Below are positions 59,986 to 64,000 of a DNA stretch of 64,000 bases, piece by piece; positions within the stretch are counted from its first letter, which is position 1; the number at the start of each line of letters is the position of its first letter. The notes under the pieces are model-generated. The model was not told the origin of the DNA and ran no database searches. It saw only the letters and a program-made list of their open reading frames with translations. The DNA lies in NCBI GenBank assembly GCA_964587625.1, contig CAZPLU010000008.1, forward strand, positions 1 through 64,000, in the 5' to 3' direction. Source of the stretch: DAOPZJ01 sp964587625. Its GTDB lineage: Bacteria > Bacillota > Clostridia > Oscillospirales > JAKOTC01. A program made the position numbers and the translations under genes.

Positions 59986-60735
59986 ATGGGACGTATTATC
60001 GCGGTATCGGGCAAGGGCGGCGTCGGCAAGACGACGATTTCCGGCTTGATCATCAAACAACTGATCGAAAACGGCAAGACCCCGGTGTTGGCCATCGACG
60101 CCGACCCAAACAGCTGCCTGGACGCGGCGCTGGGCGTCACGGTCGAAAAAACCGTGGGCGGCGTACGCGAACAAGTCCGGGAAGAGACGCAAAAAGGGCT
60201 TGCGGGCATCTCCAAACAGGAATTGCTTCGGCTGAACATCGAAGAGAGTTTGGTGGAATCGGACAAATTCGACCTGATTGCGATGGGCAGACCGGAGGGA
60301 CCGGGCTGTTATTGTTATGCCAACAATGTGCTCAAGTCCGTGATCGCGGAGATCGCCGGCCAATATCCGTATGTCGTGCTCGACAACGAGGCGGGGTTGG
60401 AGAATTTGTCGCGCAGAATCGTGCAAAAAGTGGACGTGCTGATTTTAATTTCCGACCCGTCCAACGCGGGACTGAACACCTTGAGCCGCCTGCACGCGCT
60501 TGCGCTGGATATGGAGATCGAATACGATAAACTGGTGATCATCGTCAACCGCGTGCGCGGGGAACTGCCGCTCAAGGCCGAACAAATCAAAGCGGAAACG
60601 CGGGCGGATGAGGTGATCGCGCTGCCGGACGACGCCGAGATCGCGGCTTTCGCCGAACAGGGCAGGGGTCTGTTTGAACTGACCAAAAAGAACGAGACGG
60701 CGGATATCATCGGCCGGTTTGTTCGAAAATTTTAG
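59986..60735 (+). CDS. cooC: CO dehydrogenase/ACS maturation ATPase, CooC type, copy 2
   Basis: This 249-residue paralogue begins GRIIAVSGKGGVGKTTISGLI and has AIDADPNSCLDAALG, PEGPGCYCYANNV (CxC metal site) and LDNEAGLENLSRR. The two copies differ enough to suggest separate clients, one for the C-cluster of CODH and the other for the A-cluster of ACS. It ends 9 bp before cooS. Confidence 0.9.
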   Translation: MGRIIAVSGKGGVGKTTISGLIIKQLIENGKTPVLAIDADPNSCLDAALGVTVEKTVGGVREQVREETQKGLAGISKQELLRLNIEESLVESDKFDLIAMGRPEGPGCYCYANNVLKSVIAEIAGQYPYVVLDNEAGLENLSRRIVQKVDVLILISDPSNAGLNTLSRLHALALDMEIEYDKLVIIVNRVRGELPLKAEQIKAETRADEVIALPDDAEIAAFAEQGRGLFELTKKNETADIIGRFVRKF

Positions 60736-60744
60736 GTGAAGTAG

Positions 60745-62703
60745 GTGCAATCATTGGCGACAGAGTTTGAGGGTTTGAAAAACAGGGTTTGTGACGGCGC
60801 TTCACTTGACATGCTGGTAAAAGCGCAGATTGAATGTGTCGAGACCTGTTTTGACCGCATGGATTCGCAAAAAAATCAATGCAGCTTCGGAAAAAGCGGC
60901 GTCTGCTGCCGCAACTGCCATATGGGCCCGTGCCGCATCACGCCCAAAGCGCCCAAGGGCGTTTGCGGCGCCGACGCGGACACCATTGTGGCGCGCAATT
61001 TTTTACGGTCTGTTGCGGCCGGCACGGCGACCCACTCGGATCACGGCCGGCATCTGGTGCTGCGGTTGAAAAAGGTGGCGCAGGGACACGGCAACGGATA
61101 TGCCATCAAAGACGAAAAGGCGCTTTGGTACGCGGCTGATCTGTACAAAATCGACCGGGAGGGGCGCACAAAAGAAGAAGTGGCGCTCGATTTGGCGAAT
61201 TTGCTGCTCAACGAGTTTTCCTCCCAGGAAGAGCCGTTAAAAACGTTGGATTTGGCGCCCGTCAAACGCAAAGGTGTCTGGAACGCCAACGATGTGATGC
61301 CGCTCGGCATCGACCGCATGGTCGTCGAGGCCTTACACAGAACGACGATGGGCGTGGATCATGATTATAAAAACTTATTGATGCACGCGTTCCGCACCGC
61401 GCTCGCGGACGGATGGGGCGGCTCCAGAGCGGCCTCGATCGTATCGGATATTTTGTTCGGTTCGCCCGCTCCGGTTAAAAGCCGGGCCAATTTGGGCGTG
61501 TTGAAAGAGGAGACGGTCAACATCATCATCCACGGGCATGAACCCGAGCTCTCGGAAATGCTGACCGTCGCGGTACAGGACCCCGAAGTGCTTGAATACG
61601 CCGAGGCAAAGGGCGCGCGGGGCATTACGCTCGCGGGCATCTGCTGCACCGCCAATGAAATTTTGATGCGCCACGGCGTACCGGTCGCGGGAAATCTGCT
61701 GCAGCAGGAACTCGCCATCGTCACCGGCGCGGTGGAGATGATGATCATCGACGTGCAGTGCTGCATGCCGAGTTTGCCCGATGTGGCGAAGTCCTATCAC
61801 ACCGAAGTCGTTTCGACGACGCCCATCGCAAAGACCATCGGCGCGACGCATTTGAATTTGGACGAGGAGTTTCCGTTGAAGTCCGCCAAGGAACTGGTGA
61901 TGCGCGCGATAGACAACTATAAAAACCGCGACCCGAAAAAGGTGTCGATCCCGAAGCAGAGCGAGCCGATGGTCGCGGGGTTCAGCGTGAATGCCGTCAA
62001 ATATATGCTGGGCGGAAAGTTCAGGGCGTCCTTCCGACCCCTCAACGATGCGATCATCGCAAACAGAGTCACGGGCATCGTCGGCATCGTCGGCTGCAAC
62101 AATCCCAAGACCAAGATGGACGAATACACCAACATTTTGACCAAAGAGCTGATCGCACGAAATGTGCTGATATTAAAAACGGGCTGTGCCGCCATCGCTT
62201 CCGGGAAAGCGGGTATGCTCAAGCCCGAGGTCGGTTTGGAGATGGCCGGGGACGGTCTGCGTGAAATCTGCGAGACCGTCGGAATCCCGCCGGTTTTACA
62301 TATGGGCAGCTGCGTGGATAACTCGCGCATCCTCGAGGCGGCGACCGAGGTGGTGCTCGAGGGCGGTCTGGGCGACGACCTCTCGATGGTTCCGGCCGTC
62401 GGCGTCGCGCCCGAGTGGATGAGCGAAAAAGCGATTGCCATCGGCAGCTATTTCGTCGCGTCCGGCGTGGACGTCATCCTCGGACATCCGTTTTACACCT
62501 CCGGCTCCGAAAAGGTCACCAAATTTTTAAACGAGGACGCGACAGATCTGTTCGGCGCCTCCTTCCATGTCTGCGAGGATCCGATGGCGGCGGTCGAATT
62601 GATCATGAAACTGCTCAACGACGCGCGCGACAAACTCGGCATCAACAAAAAGACCGAACGCAAGCTCTACGATATGAAAGACAGGAGGGGCATGGATGTC
62701 TAA
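60745..62703 (+). CDS. cooS: anaerobic Ni-Fe carbon monoxide dehydrogenase, catalytic subunit
   Basis: Start GTG 60745 follows AGGTGA. The 652-residue protein has the N-terminal D- and B-cluster cysteines (ETCFDRMDSQKNQCSFG, GVCCRNCHMGPC). Further along come the C-cluster ligands, including ICCTANE, DVQCCMPS, VGCNNPKTKMD, LKTGCAAIASGKAGM and HMGSCVDNSR. It interconverts CO and CO2. Next to acsB it forms the CODH/ACS complex (AcsA role), which makes the carbonyl of acetyl-CoA. The last 8 bp overlap acsB. Confidence 0.95.
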   Translation: MQSLATEFEGLKNRVCDGASLDMLVKAQIECVETCFDRMDSQKNQCSFGKSGVCCRNCHMGPCRITPKAPKGVCGADADTIVARNFLRSVAAGTATHSDHGRHLVLRLKKVAQGHGNGYAIKDEKALWYAADLYKIDREGRTKEEVALDLANLLLNEFSSQEEPLKTLDLAPVKRKGVWNANDVMPLGIDRMVVEALHRTTMGVDHDYKNLLMHAFRTALADGWGGSRAASIVSDILFGSPAPVKSRANLGVLKEETVNIIIHGHEPELSEMLTVAVQDPEVLEYAEAKGARGITLAGICCTANEILMRHGVPVAGNLLQQELAIVTGAVEMMIIDVQCCMPSLPDVAKSYHTEVVSTTPIAKTIGATHLNLDEEFPLKSAKELVMRAIDNYKNRDPKKVSIPKQSEPMVAGFSVNAVKYMLGGKFRASFRPLNDAIIANRVTGIVGIVGCNNPKTKMDEYTNILTKELIARNVLILKTGCAAIASGKAGMLKPEVGLEMAGDGLREICETVGIPPVLHMGSCVDNSRILEAATEVVLEGGLGDDLSMVPAVGVAPEWMSEKAIAIGSYFVASGVDVILGHPFYTSGSEKVTKFLNEDATDLFGASFHVCEDPMAAVELIMKLLNDARDKLGINKKTERKLYDMKDRRGMDV

Positions 62704-64000
62704 GCTGATTTGTACAAACGCGATTGACGGCGCCGTCGAATGGGTCGTCAAAGCGGAGATGATGGTGCAAAAATCCATTGCGGAAAAAGGCGAGAGCTGC
62801 CCCGTCTCATTCCCGCATACCAACTATTATCTGCCGGTGATTTATTCGTTCACCGGAAAGAAGATGCAGACACTGGGCGATCTGCGGGAAATCTTGAAAG
62901 ACGCCAGAGAACTCCTGCCCGCGCGGCCCACAGACGAGGTTTGGCTGCCGTATTTGGGCAATACATTGGACGCGGGCGTCGCCGCCCTGTTTGCCTGCGA
63001 GGTGATTGAGGCCTGCAAATATGTCATCGGACCCAATCCCGTGGACGGCATCTGGCTGGGTGCCGCGAGCGATGTGATCATGCGCGAGCGCGGCATCGAA
63101 TTTGTCGACGGCACCGCGCCGGGCTTCGCGGCCATCACGGGCGCCGCACCCGACAACGCCACGGCGGTCAAAATCGCCAAAGAACTCCAGCAAAAAAACA
63201 TCTATGTGTTCATGGGCGGCAGCACGAACGGCAAGCAGTTTGCCGAGCAATTGGCGGAGGAGGGCGTGCAGCTGGGTTGGGAAACCCGTCTGGTTCCCTT
63301 CGGGAGCGACGTGTCGGCGCTGATTTACGCGTTGGGCTTCGCGAGCCGCGCGGCGCTCTCGTTCGGCGGCGTCAAACCGGGCGATTTCGCCGCGAACCTC
63401 AAGTACAATAAAAACCGGATTTTCGCCTTCGTTATGGCGTTCGGCGAGGTCACGCCGGATAAATACGCGGCGGCGGCCGGTGCGCTCAATTACGGATTCC
63501 CCACAGTCGCCGATACCGACATCCCCGAAATTTTACCGACGGGCATCTGCACCTATGAGCATGTTGTCTCGAATGTCCCGCATGACCAGATGGTCACAAA
63601 AGCGCTCGAAGTGCGCGGCTGCAAGATCAAAGTCGTCGATGTGCCGGTTCCCGTTGCGTACGGCCCCGCGTTTGAGGGGGAGCGGATCCGCAAGGGAGAT
63701 GTGCATGCGGAATTCGGCGGAAATAAATCGCCCTGCTTCGAGTTTGTCACCAGCGTGGAGACCGATCAGATCAACGACGGCGAAATCGAAATCATCGGGC
63801 CCGATCTCGACACGGTCGAGCCGGGGACCGTGCTGCCGCTCGCGATCTGGGTCGAGGTGGCCGGAAGAAAGATGCAGACCGATTTTGAGCCGATTTTGGA
63901 ACGCCAGATCCACCATCTGGTCAACGGGGCGGAGGGCATCTGGCATATGGGCCAGCGCGACATCGTCTGGACGAGGGTTTCGAAAGACGGTTACGCGAAA
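62696..64000 (+). CDS. acsB: acetyl-CoA synthase (CODH/ACS) subunit, 5' part
   Basis: The ATG at 62696 lies 5 bp after AGGAGGGG and inside the end of cooS. The frame stays open for 435 codons to the window end. Translation begins MSKLICTNAIDGAVEW and continues SFPHTNYYLPVIYSFTG, LGNTLDAGVAALFACEV, VFMGGSTNGKQFAEQL and AYGPAFEGERIRKGD, as in the N-terminal and middle domains of AcsB/CdhC. The A-cluster cysteines lie further on and are not in the window. It joins CO, a methyl group and CoA. Confidence 0.93.
   Translation, partial: MSKLICTNAIDGAVEWVVKAEMMVQKSIAEKGESCPVSFPHTNYYLPVIYSFTGKKMQTLGDLREILKDARELLPARPTDEVWLPYLGNTLDAGVAALFACEVIEACKYVIGPNPVDGIWLGAASDVIMRERGIEFVDGTAPGFAAITGAAPDNATAVKIAKELQQKNIYVFMGGSTNGKQFAEQLAEEGVQLGWETRLVPFGSDVSALIYALGFASRAALSFGGVKPGDFAANLKYNKNRIFAFVMAFGEVTPDKYAAAAGALNYGFPTVADTDIPEILPTGICTYEHVVSNVPHDQMVTKALEVRGCKIKVVDVPVPVAYGPAFEGERIRKGDVHAEFGGNKSPCFEFVTSVETDQINDGEIEIIGPDLDTVEPGTVLPLAIWVEVAGRKMQTDFEPILERQIHHLVNGAEGIWHMGQRDIVWTRVSKDGYAK

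Overview
The window reads as chromosome of a strictly anaerobic, Gram-positive-type bacterium, most likely of the Clostridia. The evidence is the type II fatty-acid gene order of Firmicutes (fabH-acpP-fabK-fabD-fabG-fabF-accB-fabZ-accC-accD-accA), an oxygen-sensitive Wood-Ljungdahl locus (cooC, cooC, cooS/acsA, acsB), a membrane pyrophosphatase, strong AGGAGG-like ribosome sites and consensus TTGACA-17-TATAAT promoters. I cannot place it below class. No rRNA, tRNA, CRISPR array, intact transposase or phage gene was seen.

Layout. (1) 138-10625: a tandemly repeated module. Each copy holds a small secreted polypeptide, a GC-rich hairpin, a lipoprotein with RCC1-type repeats, and two paralogous FtsX/MacB-like permeases. 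One LolD/MacB-like ATPase with its own promoter closes the set. A leftover permease C-terminus (4656-4773) points to a third, decayed copy, and the second copy is preceded by a strong promoter and a long leader with several perfect helices. (2) 10683-17317: a FAD/Rieske oxidoreductase, then a carbohydrate group (GH36 alpha-galactosidase, CE15-like esterase, DUF4838 protein). (3) 17334-25158, minus strand: YyaL-type thioredoxin-domain protein, a hairpin-dense spacer, an unknown lipoprotein next to a two-HTH regulator, a broken second YyaL 5' end, a tautomerase, a D-allulose-3-epimerase-like enzyme and an AraC-GNAT fusion. (4) 25283-29385: a metal-export ATPase with its CadC-like repressor and a paired operator, then DUF47/PiT phosphate uptake. 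(5) 29670-36835: proton pyrophosphatase, cysteine synthase, HD protein, TcdA, and an Rrf2-iscS-iscU Fe-S set with an inverted repeat over its promoter. (6) 37123-38484: zinc-ribbon protein and an ECF sigma/anti-sigma pair. (7) 38626-47749: the complete fatty-acid initiation, elongation and acetyl-CoA carboxylase cluster. (8) 47768-49834: a strikingly AT-rich TPR gene with a HEPN-like C-terminus, probably imported. (9) 50212-52589: a GH4 glycosidase, a glycine-rich small membrane protein and a repeat-filled spacer. (10) 52590-56577: a very large cyclic-di-GMP protein combining GGDEF-like, EAL, GGDEF and HD-GYP domains, with a damaged N-terminus. (11) 56981-64000: two zinc-type methyltransferases followed by the CO dehydrogenase/acetyl-CoA synthase genes; acsB runs off the end.

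The most interesting candidates for undescribed biology are the duplicated secreted-polypeptide/RCC1-lipoprotein/double-permease module with its structured leader, the methyltransferase pair beside the CODH/ACS genes (possible folate-independent methionine synthesis from the corrinoid protein), the all-in-one cyclic-di-GMP protein, and the AT-rich TPR-HEPN-like gene. All functions are read from motifs and context; no similarity search was run.
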